Shown here: positions 24,490 to 36,555 of the stretch, one piece after another
Numbering within the stretch: the stretch's first letter is position 1
Layout of the letters: every line of letters begins with the position of its first letter
Assembly (NCBI GenBank): GCA_963971535.1
Contig: OZ020585.1
Coordinates: 24,123,236 to 24,187,235 of the forward strand
Direction: 5' to 3'
DNA length: 64,000 nt
From: Notolepis coatsorum
Taxonomy: Eukaryota; Chordata; Actinopteri; Aulopiformes; Paralepididae
Made by a program: the position numbers and the translations under genes
Notes under the pieces: model-generated
Database searches by the model: none
Seen by the model: only the letters and a program-made list of their open reading frames with translations
Told to the model about the DNA's origin: nothing

Positions 24490-24661
24490 CTGATCGGATA
24501 GACATTGTTGAACACACCACCACCCCTCCCACAGCCCGCTCTCCCTCCTGCCGGCTGGGAGGAGGTACAGAAGCATCTGTGCCAAATCCAGCAGGATGCT
24601 CCACAGCTTCTACCCACAGGCAGTCAGGATTATGAACAGACTATTACCTCCCCCAACATAA
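24490..24661 (+). pseudogene. LINE reverse transcriptase C-terminal fragment
   Basis: An open stretch encodes LPAGRRYRSICAKSSRML followed by HSFYPQAVRIMNRLL and a stop. This is the basic C-terminal end typical of CR1/Rex1-type LINE ORF2 proteins (consensus LPSGRRYRS). The rest of the element is absent, so it is a 5'-truncated insertion. Confidence 0.65.
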
Positions 24662-24916
24662 TGCCAACATTGAAGTGAACATTTTGAAAAAAGGCACATT
24701 ATTACACTATAATGAACTGTGCTTGCTGATTTTATTTAATCGTTGATTGTCTTATATGTCGACTTATACGTTTTTCGTACCGCTTCTTCACTCATTGGAC
24801 GCCAACCACGAGTATAGTCGGGTTTTAATCGTTATTTCTTTTATTAGCGATATCCATTCATTTTCATCCATCCAACCTGATGTTATCGTTGGAAATGGGT
24901 CTGAGCTCGCAAAAGG

Positions 24917-25372
24917 GCAAATACTAGGGATGTCCGATATTATCGGCCGACCGATATTATCGGCCGATATCGGCAGTAAAATGTGATATCGGAAAATATC
25001 GGCATCGGTAAAAAAAAAAAAAAAAAAACATTTTTTTTTTTTTTTTTTTTAACCTTTATTTACCCAGGCAAGCAAGTAAGAACCAATTCTTATTTTATTT
25101 ATTGTCAAAAGTATGCATGTTGGTTTAATTCAACAACTTGTATGTTAATTTAAACTTTTTTAATTATCATATTTTGCACAGATAATGCTTACATTTAGAA
25201 AGCCTTTTGAATGCATCCAGTGAAATTATTAGTTACCTGAAATTATTCCGTTTTTTTGGGGGGAAACCCTGCATATATCGGTATCGGTTGATATCGGTAT
25301 CGTATCGTATCGGACAATATCGGAATATCGGTATCGGTAAAAAAGCCAATATCGAGCATCCCTAGCAAATAC
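24917..25372. mobile_element. hAT MITE with perfect 8-bp duplication
   Basis: The 440-bp element (24925-25364) runs from TAGGGATGTCCGATAT to ATATCGAGCATCCCTA and is flanked by GCAAATAC at 24917-24924 and 25365-25372. Eight bases is the hAT signature. Subterminal regions are dense in ATCGG/CCGAT motifs and there is no coding sequence. Part of a second copy lies at the window end. Confidence 0.92.
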
Positions 25373-25679
25373 CACCGCCTATCGTCTCCCGGATGGTATT
25401 GCACATCATTGGATTGGATTGGCTGGGGATGTGCATCAAAAAAAAAAGTGCGGTCTGGGTTTTGCTTCTCGGGCATGCAGTATCGTTGTACCACGTTGAC
25501 TGGGGGGACTGGGAGCAGCGTGGATTATGTGTTTTGGACTATAACGTTGGATCAATGGACGCGATCGATATTTGGAATGGCGATCAGGAATTGGATTAAT
25601 CTTTTTTCAGAACATCTGATGTGAGGTATGATGTTACCAGTCTTGGGTTAATCAGATGTTTTTTTCTCTGCGATCACAA

Positions 25680-26396
<717 letters not shown>

Positions 26397-26560
26397 GCGA
26401 CCCAGACGCCTATTGCTTATTAACAGCGAAGGAGTGCGCCGAATGCTTCCGCGTTTTCCCTGATTGGCTGCGACACGCCCCGCGGCAGGCGAGGCAACCG
26501 CAGAGCGGAGCGGCAGAGCTTGCGGCATTATTTAGCCGTAAACCGCCATGATTCTCATTT

Positions 26561-26635
26561 GAAGCTTAGCTCACCTGGCAGCGCGGCGGTCCTGCGGTCC
26601 TGCGGTCCGTTGGTTTCAAGTTCGAATCCCATACA
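26561..26635 (+). repeat. tRNA-like block with B box and T-run terminator
   Basis: TAGCTCACCTGGCAGCGCGG resembles a D arm with A box. CAAGTTCGAATCCCATAC is a near-perfect T arm with B box, followed by a run of T that would stop RNA polymerase III. Between them GGTCCTGC repeats occupy the anticodon region, so it is unlikely to fold as a working tRNA. Confidence 0.6.
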
Positions 26636-26677
26636 TTTTTTTTATTTTCTTTTTTTTAACATGTATTCTTTTGCCGG

Positions 26678-26960
26678 TTAAGGTTAGGCATGGTTAAGGT
26701 TAAGGTTAAGGTTAGGCATTGTTTCGGAGTTGGTTAAGGTTAGAAAGGTTAAGTTTAGGCGCTGTTAAGGAGCTGGTTAAGGTTAGAGTTTGTCTTAGAG
26801 AATGGCAATATTCTTTCTATGGTTAAGGTTAAGGTTAGGCATGGTTATGGTTAAGGTTAAGGTTAGGCATTGTTTCGGAGTTGGTTAAGGTTAGAAAGGT
26901 TAAGTTTAGGCGCTGTTAAGGAGCTGGTTAAGGTTAGCGCTTGTCTTACAGAGAATGGCA
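26678..26960 (+). repeat. Telomere-like GGTTAAGGTTAGG tandem repeat
   Basis: About two copies of a ~140-bp unit built from GGTTAAGGTTAGGCAT, TGTTTCGGAGTTGG and GCTGTTAAGGAGCTGG. The motif is close to, but not, the vertebrate telomere TTAGGG. It lies wholly inside the 26408-27059 element. Confidence 0.8.
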
Positions 26961-27213
26961 ATAGACAGCCTATTTCCGCACTGCCGTTCTCTCGCGCTGC
27001 CGCGGTCACATGGTCACATTGTCACATTCTTGCACTCCTCCGCTGTTAAAAAGCAACACGCGACCCAGACAAAGGTTTTGTACAAACAACGCTTAGTGCA
27101 ATGACAGGTGTGACCCAGACAGACATGAGTATAGTGCTGGGGGTTATATTTAGTTGATTTGATCTGTATTTCCCTCTACGTTTAGGTTTAGTGCAGGAAG
27201 AAATGGACAGAGG

Positions 27214-28860
27214 CCTGGGCCCTCATTCGTCAACGTGGACGTAGAACATGTTCTATTTCCACACGTAAGCACAGAATGTAGAATCAGTGCACGCACAGGA
27301 AAATCGGGATTCACCACACGTGCGTACGCAGGTTCTACGCACACCTGTCATGATGAATATGACTTTGATCCTACGTTTGAGCTCGTGCATTTGCATACCA
27401 GAACCGCCCCGATTAATACGGTAATGGAATACCCCCATGAAATGTGGAAAAATGGACTAAGCCGAGGGAAGCGTGTCATGAGACAGGCTGACAGACGTGT
27501 ACACTTACGGTGATGTCGGATATGATATCCATTAACCATTGCTGCCTGGGCAGTGCAAACACTAATAAAGACCGCGCTGGAATATGACTGCCTTTTCCCG
27601 TGTTGTTTGATTAATACCCAGGGATTAAAGTTCTCCTCAATTTTATTCCAAATCGCGATGGATCTTCCGTCAATTTTCTACCTGCTGCATATGATTTCTA
27701 GAGGCATACTACAATCTATTTTGATGTCAGTATTGGGTAGCCTATATAAACAATAATACGAGAGCATATACAAGAACAATGAATCTCACTGCATGTATGA
27801 TAGCCTGCCTTTCAATACATGAACTTGAATTCCATCATGTTTGTGTGCGGGACTCACAAGGCTGTTGTCACAATGGGTGGTACCGGTACAGTAATAACAG
27901 TCCACACAATATCACGATGGACCATGCCATAGCCTATGTTCTATTAGGACATGATCTGTGACGACGAATGTTCTAGAATGTTTGATTAAGATATCATACT
28001 CTGACAGCATGCCTATGATCAACAAAAACGCGAACTTGAATCCCATCATATACATAGTCTGTCCACTATCTGGTGTCATTGCAATGCGTTTTCTATTCTT
28101 TCTTATACAGTAAAAAGGGGGAAGAACACTATATCGTGGGTGTTCATATGACTTGTATTCTGCTTACAGCTTCGAAATTCCACTTGTTTCGTTTAACGTA
28201 AAGCCTTTTAAATATAATCAAAACGTTCCCGTGTTTCTGCGGTCTGTGCGCAAAATAATAACGAGTTGAGCTTTATGATTTATGATGAATTGAAAATGGG
28301 GGACCCTGATGTAAACAAGACGAAAGTCTTTCTCTGGTCTGCATCCCCTTAACAATTGTATGTACTGAGCTGTACTGTACTGTACCCATTCTGCAATCTG
28401 TTAATAAACTTTTCAATCAATCAATCAATCAAGCTACGCGGAGCGCAGTCAGTCAGTAGCCTACACCCCGTATATTCCGATAACGCTATATAAACCATGC
28501 TGCATTCATTCTGAGAGAAAGATCTATTATTCCAAATGCTATTTATAGGGTTTTGACCATAATTACACTACTGTTGCTATTTCACAATGAACTATAATGG
28601 ATTACGGGGGTCATACAGAACACGCGCCAGTGTCTTTATTTCCGCCTTGAAACTAATGCAGAACTGAGGAGCGCTTATGCGTAGTAACGATATTCTACCA
28701 CTGGGCGTCAGCTAAGTGTGCTCCGATCTGTGCGTACACGTAAGCACGGAGTCAAGTTCAAGTTGAAATTGATGAATCCCACTCTTTGCTTAGAAATGAT
28801 CGTACGCACAGGTTAAGCACAAATCTGTGCGTAAGAGACGTTGATGAATGAGGGCCCTGG
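27214..28860. mobile_element. Non-autonomous DNA transposon with CCTGG duplication
   Basis: Terminal inverted repeats start GCCCTCATTCGTCAACGT (27219) and end ACGTTGATGAATGAGGGC (28855). CCTGG lies outside both ends (27214-27218, 28856-28860). Because GGGCCC is palindromic, the exact border is uncertain by a few bases. Subterminal motifs GTGCGTACG and GCGTAAG recur in mirror form. There is no transposase frame. The superfamily is not certain; a PIF/Harbinger relative is possible. Confidence 0.7.
28288..28436 (+). repeat. Interspersed repeat, copy 2
   Basis: GAATTGAAAATGGGGGACC and GTCTTTCTCTGGTCTGCATC lead to AATAAACTTTTCAATCAATC. It is inverted relative to the copy in 2021-2170 and is nested in the 27219-28855 element. 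The AATAAA plus (CAAT)n end marks the 3' side. Confidence 0.75.
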
Positions 28861-29402
28861 AGCGACAGGAAGACAGAGAAGCTGCAGCCTCCAGCCATTT
28901 AGTCTGAAAGGCAAAATGCCTCCATGCTATCTGTGTTTCTCAGTAGAGGGCTGTTGTATTGGAAGACAGCGCCCGGTAGATAAGAAAGTAGATCTTAAAA
29001 AAATGTATATGTATGCATCACACATAATGTTATGTATGAACAAGTTGAATTGACTTAAATCTTTATTTTTTATCTTTATGTGAAACATTTTAAATACATA
29101 ATTTTTTTTACAAATGTTTAAAGTATTGTCTGAGCTAGCAACAAGAGGACTGACCAAACGTGAGATTTTAGGCTGTGAAATGTTTTTTCATGTTGGTAGT
29201 GGTAGTGTTTAGAAACATCTGAGTCAACAGATCTGTATTTTGAGTTAAGATATTTAGGGCTAAGAAAGTCTGGTAAATGCATTAGATTACAGCCTGCAAT
29301 GTAGTACAGCACAGTTACTTCGGAGCAGTGACGTCACCAGACCATTTTTAGGGGGGCTTATATTCCTTTAAATTCCTTTTCCTTCCCAAACACAAATATC
29401 TT
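28861..29402. other. No gene recognised
   Basis: AT-rich stretch. CAGTGACGTCACCAGACC at 29326-29343 looks like a hAT end, but no partner was found. Confidence 0.4.
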
Positions 29403-31628
29403 GGCCCCATTGCGTGTATGCTTTTACCAACTCGTTCGTGTTTCCGGGTTCCCGTTTTGCGCTCTGATTGGCTACTGACCTATGCTATTACGCCCCCCTT
29501 TACGCTCTCGCCTGAGACGCGCTGTGAAGCACCAGCGGGGCGAGGCGGTGGTTTCCCCCCCGGCTCCGTGCGCCTTCAGCAGCGGCCGTCTTCCGCCTGC
29601 GGTATCCTCCCTCCAGGCCCCCGAGGCGGCTCGTTCTTATTATTATCCCCCATTGTTCAGGTCGACATGGTCACACAAACAAGTAGGTTTCTACTGTACA
29701 TGGAGATGAGACCCCCGCCCAGGCGCGGAACTTTGTTCCTAGCGGTGGGGGGGACATATTAGGGGGCGTGGTCAGTGACGTCGCAGGGGGGGGGGGGGGG
29801 GGGGGGGGGTAGGGGTTGGTTGCCCCCCCTTCCAATTTTTTTTTTCTAATACCAGGTGTGCAATACGCATTTTCCCAGGCGGTGGCGCCTCTTGTAAGAA
29901 GTGGTCATCGTGGAGCCAGGGCTTGTCCAGCTGCACGTCCGCTAATTTAATATAATGATACTAGTGACATTTCTTTAACTCTGTCAAAATAAACGAGCTG
30001 CATAGGCATAATAAACTGTAAGCGACATATACATGTTTGCACTGTCTTTTTTCTATTATAAAGTGCCTCTCGAGACTCGGATCCATAACACATAACAGAT
30101 CATTTGATTGTAATGCAGGTGCTCGCATTATAAATCGAATGTATGCGAGACAAACAATGTAATCGTTTTGATGCATACATCTCTGCCCAGCCTACCCCAC
30201 CTGTTGCTGTTGCGCCCCCGCACAGAGAGATCCATATCCCCGCACCAGAACGCTACGACGGGGACATCTCTAAATGTCATGCCTTTATTTTTCAATATTC
30301 ACTAGTATTCGGACAACAGCCGCACACTTAAAGTGATACATCTAAAATCACTTACCTTACCTGTCGGGGGTCCAGGACTCCTGCGTTAGAATGGGCGACA
30401 GGCAGCTCTCCACAGTCCACTTCCCTCTGCAATTCGTTCCCTGCATACATCGCAAAAGGTATTCGACCACCCTCCCGGGGGCTCGGATAGTTCTTGTAAC
30501 TGCCTCCGTGTTCAAGTTTAAGTTAAGTATGATGTCATAGACTATGTCAAATGTCATGACTCATAGTAGAATCGGCTGGCTTGTTCGCCATCCGCCAGGG
30601 AAACCGCAGATATACCTTTACTGCGAATTGAGAGCGTCCCAAAAAATTATTCCAGGCCGCTATTTCTTTACCAACGGATTTCCAGTTCCGCGTTGACGCT
30701 TCCAACTGGTTCATGCGTCGGCTACACGCTGCTTTAATAACACTGCATTATCGAGACAGCGCCCCTATGTATGACTTTGAGGATCTGGCAATGAATTCCA
30801 AGAGTATAGGGTAAATCTGCAGTGCCGGCACTGTGTAGTAGCAACTAGCGAGTCACAGTGCTGGCCGCCAGGCCGCGCAGTTGCAGCGGTTTGGGGGTAA
30901 AAACATGGGGGGGACAAATACTGCATTCTGAAATCATGCGGGGGACATTTTCCGGGGACCCCCCCGCAAGTTACGCCCCTGCCCCCGCCTCTCTCTCCAT
31001 ACAGTACCAGCAGCTTCAGGTCTGACGAGCACAGAGTTGCCAGTCGATAATTCTTGCTATTTAAAAATATTCCTCTTCTTCTCCCCCACTACTCCTCCAA
31101 CGGGTGGTGTATGGTTTTATGTTGACGGTAGATGGGGAAACACAACTAACACTCGTCTTTATTAAATGTTGTTTCGGGTTTTCCCACGAGAATGCACGCC
31201 TGGTTGCGTCTATTATGGAGAGAGAGGCGGGGGGTCTCATCTCCATGTACAGTAGCCGAACCTAAGAAGACACAACAACAGACAGACAGCTCAGTGATTG
31301 AAACCTACGTGTTTGTGCGACCATGTCGACCTGAACAATGGGGGATAATAATAAGAACGAGCCCCCTCTGGGGCCTGGAGGGAGGATACCGCAGGCGGAA
31401 GACGGCCGCTGCTGCTGGAGCTGGACCGAGTCATGTGAGACAAGCCGGCGGCAGCAAGGCGCACGGAGCCGGGGAGAAACCACCGCCTCGCCCCGCTGGT
31501 GCTTCACAGCACGTCTCAGGCGAGAGCGTAAAGGGGGGCGTAATAGCATAGGTCAGTGGCCAATCAGAGCGCAAAACGGGAACCCGGAAACACGAACGCG
31601 TTGGTAAAAGCATACACGCGGCCCCATT
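29403..31628. mobile_element. Fold-back element with 9-bp duplication, carrying hAT copy A
   Basis: Two long inverted arms (29412-29719 continuing at 30990-31003, and 31216-31619) enclose a loop of about 210 bp. GGCCCCATT lies at 29403-29411 and 31620-31628. Arms over 300 bp and a 9-bp duplication fit a Mutator-like fold-back element. Without the nested hAT it is about 0.94 kb. The arms are GC-rich and give spurious proline/arginine-rich frames. Confidence 0.8.
29712..30989. mobile_element. hAT element, copy A, with captured gag-like fragment
   Basis: The 1262-bp element (29720-30981) starts CAGGCGCGGAAC and ends GTTACGCCCCTG (mirror CAGGGGCGTAAC). It is flanked by the 8-bp duplication CCCCCGCC. 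There is no transposase. Around 30185-30330 it encodes about 48 residues resembling a Ty3/gypsy gag (IPAPERYDGD, then FIFQYSLVFGQQP). A shorter copy is at 59089-60083. Confidence 0.85.
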
Positions 31629-33639
31629 AGCTGAATTTGCGGGCTCTAGCGAGAGTGTGGAACTATCATATGAAACTAGACAGCCTAAGGCGCTGTGTCC
31701 ACAGAAAACGTTTTGGATATCAAAAATATGAATGCCCAGAGCGCTTCCAAAGTGCAGGGAGCGCTTATTGTTGCATCATCTGTGTTATAAGTCGTATATA
31801 CCTTAGGTCGTATATTACTGGGTTGTCAGACAAGAATCGGCCATGTTTGTTGATCTTTTTAGTCCCGCTACTTCCTCGATTTTGATTGGTCGGTCGAATA
31901 TTGATGAGCGGCGCTCCTATCCAAATGTTGAACAATTTCCTACTCGAGGCGCCCAGAGCGCTCCCCCAAAAAATGCTAGCCGCAGAGAGAGTGCTAAAAC
32001 GCGAGGTGCGGCACTGGGAAGAGGAGCGCTCCTAGTAGACGGTGGGCCGTACCTTGCTAGAGGCTTCCGTTAGTGAAATGATTGGTCTGGTTTTAGAGAG
32101 TATATGATATTGTAATATGAACTTCATAATATACTATATTAACACATTTCCGTTTGTTGGCAACAGTTTTTGGGTCATACCTTTTATGAAAATGTATGTT
32201 TTGATAAGCTAAAAACTACCTACGTTTGTGAAAAGGGGCGTTGCTGCGGAACCAATCAAAACGCGTTACAACGTCAAGTGACTTGATTTCTCCCAATGAC
32301 ATTCCTCCAACTCAGGAACTAGGAAGTACATATCGCGTCTCGTCTGTTGACAACAGTGGATTTAGCTCTCAATCTGTAAGCTCTTAATTCATATACATTA
32401 CTATTGAAATGCATTTTTACTTAACTTTACAGCATTATTCAAACGTGATAGGAAGTTATGAGTCATCAGCAGTTTATATGCAGTCCGTTTTGCCTTCAGA
32501 TTACACATGGCAAATGGTGTAGCCAGCTCACATAGACTAACGTTACGTTAGCATTGTAACTTTCTCAGATAGCAATCTAACATTACGTTAGTGGAAATCA
32601 AACAACTCTAACCCAATACTAATAAGTTGTTTCACATTCTTGTTAGGTGTTACACTATGAATGACGGTATAGCGATCTGTGTTGTTGCCGTGACGTTAGA
32701 AGTTTGAGGTGACGTTGTCACAACCGCTACATATGTACATCACCGGCAATCATTCTCCCACCTCTTGCAGAGACAAGTCGCATTTCTTTCCTCTCTCCCT
32801 AGGCCTTCAAGGCCGTTCCTACCGCCGCCTCTACTGCTCCATGGAGCCCGACGCTGCTATGCCCTGCTTCGTGCCGGTGGCCGGACTATACTCAAATCAA
32901 CTCTAAATGGATCTAATCAGTGGATTGCATATTTTCTTCAAGAAGCAGAATAAGGCTAACCCTCTCTGCCTATTGGGACATCATAATCGGGCTACCAACT
33001 TGAAGACGTGGTCATTTTTGGATTATCGAAGCTTTTGGACTGCAATAAGAAGATTTTGGATCTGTTTACCGCGCACAGGATCTACCAAAATGAACTGATA
33101 AGACACTTGGACACTTGGACTAATAATGCATTCAGTCATTTGGACGGAGTTGTTAAAACTCACTCCACTCAAATCAATAGAGTTATATTTCACTCTATTC
33201 AAATCAAATTTAAAGTGACGTGGCTGGGATAAATTGTGCCAGTCAGCCAAAACAAATGCCTGGACCAAGGTCGAACCAGAGAGCTGTGGAGTCGAAGGCC
33301 CTCTGGGAGATAAGAGTGGCGAGCGGCTTCCCCACCCCCAATCCCTACCTCCCCCACCCAGGACTTGGCTTGTGCACTCCCCCCCACCTTCCCCCCCCTC
33401 CAGTCCCACCCCCCCCCCTTCCTCTGCGTTGGCGCTGCACTGTCGGCTGCCTCGTGTGAGGGATCACTCCCCCCCCCCCCTACAGCCCTGTAACAACCCC
33501 AACCCACTCCCCCCTCCTTCCGTACATGGCGCGTCTGTTTGCGGTGGTGAATATGCATATGTTTGTCTCAAGGCTCTGTACCATTATTACTATCTAAAAT
33601 GTAATAATTGTGGAATATTACTGTAATGAGCTGTATGTG

Positions 33640-33752
33640 TATGATCCAAGCGTCCTATGATCCTCATAGGAGCATAACAGAAAAAAGCATTCCATGTGAA
33701 GGTATTCTGTATCTTTGCATGTCAACTAATAAAGAAACTTGAACTTGAAACA
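33640..33752 (+). repeat. LINE-like 3' tail ending in tandem TTGAAC
   Basis: TCAACTAATAAAGAAACTTG followed by AACTTGAAAC: a polyadenylation signal and short tandem tail of the same type as the mirror copy at 20534-20775. How far the unit extends upstream is not clear. Confidence 0.5.
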
Positions 33753-33832
33753 AAATATACTGTCTCATAAATATACTCTTCCAATATATAAATATACATA
33801 TAAATATATTGTTTTAGATGCTGTTGTCACTA

Positions 33833-33905
33833 TGAATTAAAAGTGGGGGGCCCTGATGTAAACAAGACAAACGTCTTTCTCTGGTCTGCATCCCCTTAAT
33901 AATTG
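33833..33905 (+). repeat. Interspersed repeat, copy 3 (fragment)
   Basis: GGGGGGCCCTGATGTAAAC and CGTCTTTCTCTGGTCTGCAT match the 28288-28436 copy. The tail half is missing. Confidence 0.7.
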
Positions 33906-34134
33906 TTTGATATTGGATGGTCCCTGTGCTGTTGTTTTTCTTGTACAGAAATACTGTGTAATCTCTGTAACATCTGAAATGGTACTTTGCCTCTGCAGCA
34001 ACCAGATCCACCCCACGTATATGGAGGAGCAGGTGCTCATCTTTGGGGGCCTCTGCTGCATCACACAGCCTATAAGAGACGAAGATCATAGTGGTAGATC
34101 GACCTAACCACCTCCAATGTACAGTTCCCCCACC

Positions 34135-34475
34135 CTGATGTGATATTACAGAGGATTTTGATTGCGGTATCTTATTGTGAAATAAGAATAATATAATGTG
34201 ATATGTTGATATGCTATTGTGAGATTACAACATCTGATGTGATATTACAGAGAAAGACTTTCGTCTTGTTTTGTATAAAATTACAATATTTTATTGTGAA
34301 ATAAGAATAATATAATGTGATAAATTGATATGCTATTGTGAGATTACAACATCTGATGTGATATTACAGAGAAAGACTTTCGTCTTGTTTTGTATAAAAT
34401 TACAATATTTTATTGTGAAATAAGAATAATATAATGTGATAAATTGATATGCTATTGTGAGATTACAACATCTGA
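34135..34475 (+). repeat. 119-bp tandem repeat, about 2.9 copies
   Basis: AATAAGAATAATATAATGTG recurs at 34181, 34300 and 34419, a period of 119. The last two units are nearly identical. Each unit includes AGAGAAAGACTTTCGTCTTG, the core of the interspersed repeat found at 2021, 28288, 33833 and 50040. Confidence 0.85.
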
Positions 34476-34545
34476 TGAATAGAAATGAATGACAGAAAGG
34501 CGATGGCAGCTCAAAACACGCTTTCTGTGGACACAGCCCCTAAGG

Positions 34546-35284
34546 CCTAAGGGATCCATTGGTACCAAGCACATCATGCTACCTCGTCAGGAAGGGGGCT
34601 AAATTAGGCACATTTTGGTGGGGAAAAAAAACTGCAGGGCCATTTTCAGAGGGGTCCCTTGAACTCTCACCCAAATATATCAGAATGAAAATGGGTTCCT
34701 CTATGGATATCCAAAAATCTCCGCCTTTTACCAGATTTCTGCTAATCCCATACAGTTTTGGGGCAAGGTCATGACATTTGTTTCACCCTAGTCACAGTAG
34801 CCATTTTAATGTAGTGAGAATTTTTTTTTTTAAAACAGCCTCATGAAAATGTACAACCACAAACTAGAGACCTGGGCCATTCAGAAGTTATGGTATAAGG
34901 TATGCCTATGTATATTGAAAATAAATGGGGGGTTCTGAGCCATTTTCAGAACAGAAGTGCTCGCTATTCAATCGTCTATGCAAATATTGCTGCAACACCT
35001 TACCTTACATAATTGACCATGGGAATGGCCATAATTAGGCATAGATATAATGTCCCACGCCTCTATACTAGGGCTGTGCAGAGATGTCATTATCTGTATT
35101 ATGTATCTATCTTAAAATAGCCTATACTTGCACCATGAATCCAAAGGTCTCCTCATTTCATGAAAATAATTATGAATGCCAGCGCTTTCAGATAATATGT
35201 GTCTAAGCGGATCATGTGTGGGGAAAAAGGGATATAGACAGCTGCTATTCAGTATTGCAAAGGTTAATGACGGATGAACATAAA
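34546..35284. other. No gene recognised
   Basis: Only short frames. No repeat match was found inside the window. Confidence 0.4.
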
Positions 35285-36555
35285 TATTAGAAAAACTCTT
35301 CAACAACAGATTAGATAAATTCATTGATAAACATAATTTACTCACCGATAGCCAGTATGGATTCAGAACACACCGGTCAACATCACTAGCGTTAATAGAA
35401 CTCATTGAAAAAATCACAAATTCCATAGATCAAAAAAAACATGTAGCTGGAGTATTCATTGACCTAAAAAAAGCATTTGATACTATTAATCATGATATAT
35501 TAATCAGGAAATTGGAGAGATATGGGATCAGGGGGGTAGTATTGGACTGGGTAAGAAGCTATCTAAATAAAAGACAACAATTTGTGACAATGAGAGATTA
35601 TAAATCTGAATGTTTGGACATTGCTTGTGGTGTCCCCCAGGGGTCAGTGTTGGGTCCAAAACTGTTCATCTTGTACATTAACGAGATATGTAAAGTATCC
35701 AATATATTTAAATGTATTTTATTTGCGGATGACACTAATCTTTTTTTTTCTGGTGAGAATGTCCAACAGCTTTTAGAGGTCATCACATCTGAAATGAAGA
35801 AATTGAAGGAATGGTTTGATAGAAACAAATTATCATTGAACTTGAGCAAAACTAAAATTATGTTGTTTGGAAACTGTAGATTGGATACTCAGGTACATGT
35901 TAAAATAAATGATGTGATTATTGAAAGAGTTTATGAAAATAAATTCCTAGGTGTAATAATAGACCATAAAATCTGTTGGAAACCTCACATAAAACATGTC
36001 CAATCTAAACTCTCACGAAGCATTTCAGTCATGAGTAAAGTAAAGCACATCCTGGATAGAAAATCACTCTACATTCTCTACTGTTCACTAGTTTTACCAT
36101 ATTTAAATTACTGTGCTGAAGTCTGGGGAAACAATTATAAGTCTACACTACAACCACTTTTTATACTCCAAAAAAGGGCCATAAGGATAGTTCACATTGC
36201 AGGTTATCGTGATCACACTAACATATTGTTTCTGGAGTCAAAGACATTGAAGTTAAATGATCTTGTGGAATTTAAAACGGCACAATTAATGTATAAAGCA
36301 AAAAGTCATGCACTTCCAAGAAACATTCAAGAATTGTTCTTTGATAGGGAGGGGGGTTATAATCTGAGGGGAGAACACAATTTAAAGGTGCTAAACGTAC
36401 GCACTACCATGAGAAAACACTGCATCTCAATATGTGGAGTGATACTGTGGAACAGTCTTAATGTGGTGTTAAAGCAATGTCCAAACATGAGACAATTCAA
36501 ACTGATGTATAAGGAAATTATGTTCACAAGGTACAGGGATGAAGAAGGGACTTGA
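35285..36555 (+). pseudogene. CR1/jockey-group LINE reverse transcriptase, 5'-truncated
   Basis: A frame of about 420 codons lacks its own start because the element is truncated at the 5' end. It opens with LTDSQYGFRTHRSTSLAL. It carries the reverse transcriptase blocks [34 protein letters not shown], the catalytic FADD in LFADDTNLFF, then NKFLGVIID and the C-terminal region YILYCSLVLPYLNYC. The endonuclease is missing. The long open frame (stop at 36553-36555) suggests a fairly recent insertion. Assignment within CR1/jockey/Rex types is uncertain. Confidence 0.85.

Larger units (their letters stand above)
26397..27070. mobile_element. Non-autonomous, possibly Mutator-like element with 11-bp duplication
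   Basis: The element spans 26408-27059, with terminal inverted repeats TTGCTTATTAACAGCG and its mirror CGCTGTTAAAAAGCAA. It is flanked by GCGACCCAGAC at 26397-26407 and 27060-27070. A 9-11 bp duplication points to a Mutator-like (MULE) transposase. The body contains a tRNA-like block and a GGTTAAGGTTAGG-rich tandem repeat and no ORF. The superfamily call is inference from duplication length only. Confidence 0.7.
31684..34545. mobile_element. Large non-autonomous inverted-repeat element
   Basis: Ends CGCTGTGTCCACAGAAA (31691) and TTTCTGTGGACACAGCC (to 34538) are inverted copies. CCTAAGG flanks both sides (31684-31690, 34539-34545); an 8-bp reading is possible because CCTAAGG is doubled on the right. 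It holds at least a LINE-like tail (~33750), an interspersed-repeat fragment (33833-33905) and a 119-bp tandem array. A helix-forming frame at 33008-33232 (ILDLFTAHRIYQNEL) may be a coding relic of unknown origin. Confidence 0.6.

Noticed and set aside
26561-26635. Working tRNA gene
   Set aside because: The B box and terminator are good, but the anticodon arm is replaced by GGTCCTGC repeats and acceptor pairing is poor.
29418-29762. Arginine/proline-rich frames in the fold-back arms (also 31262-31613)
   Set aside because: They arise from GC-rich inverted-repeat DNA, occur on both arms and show no domain.
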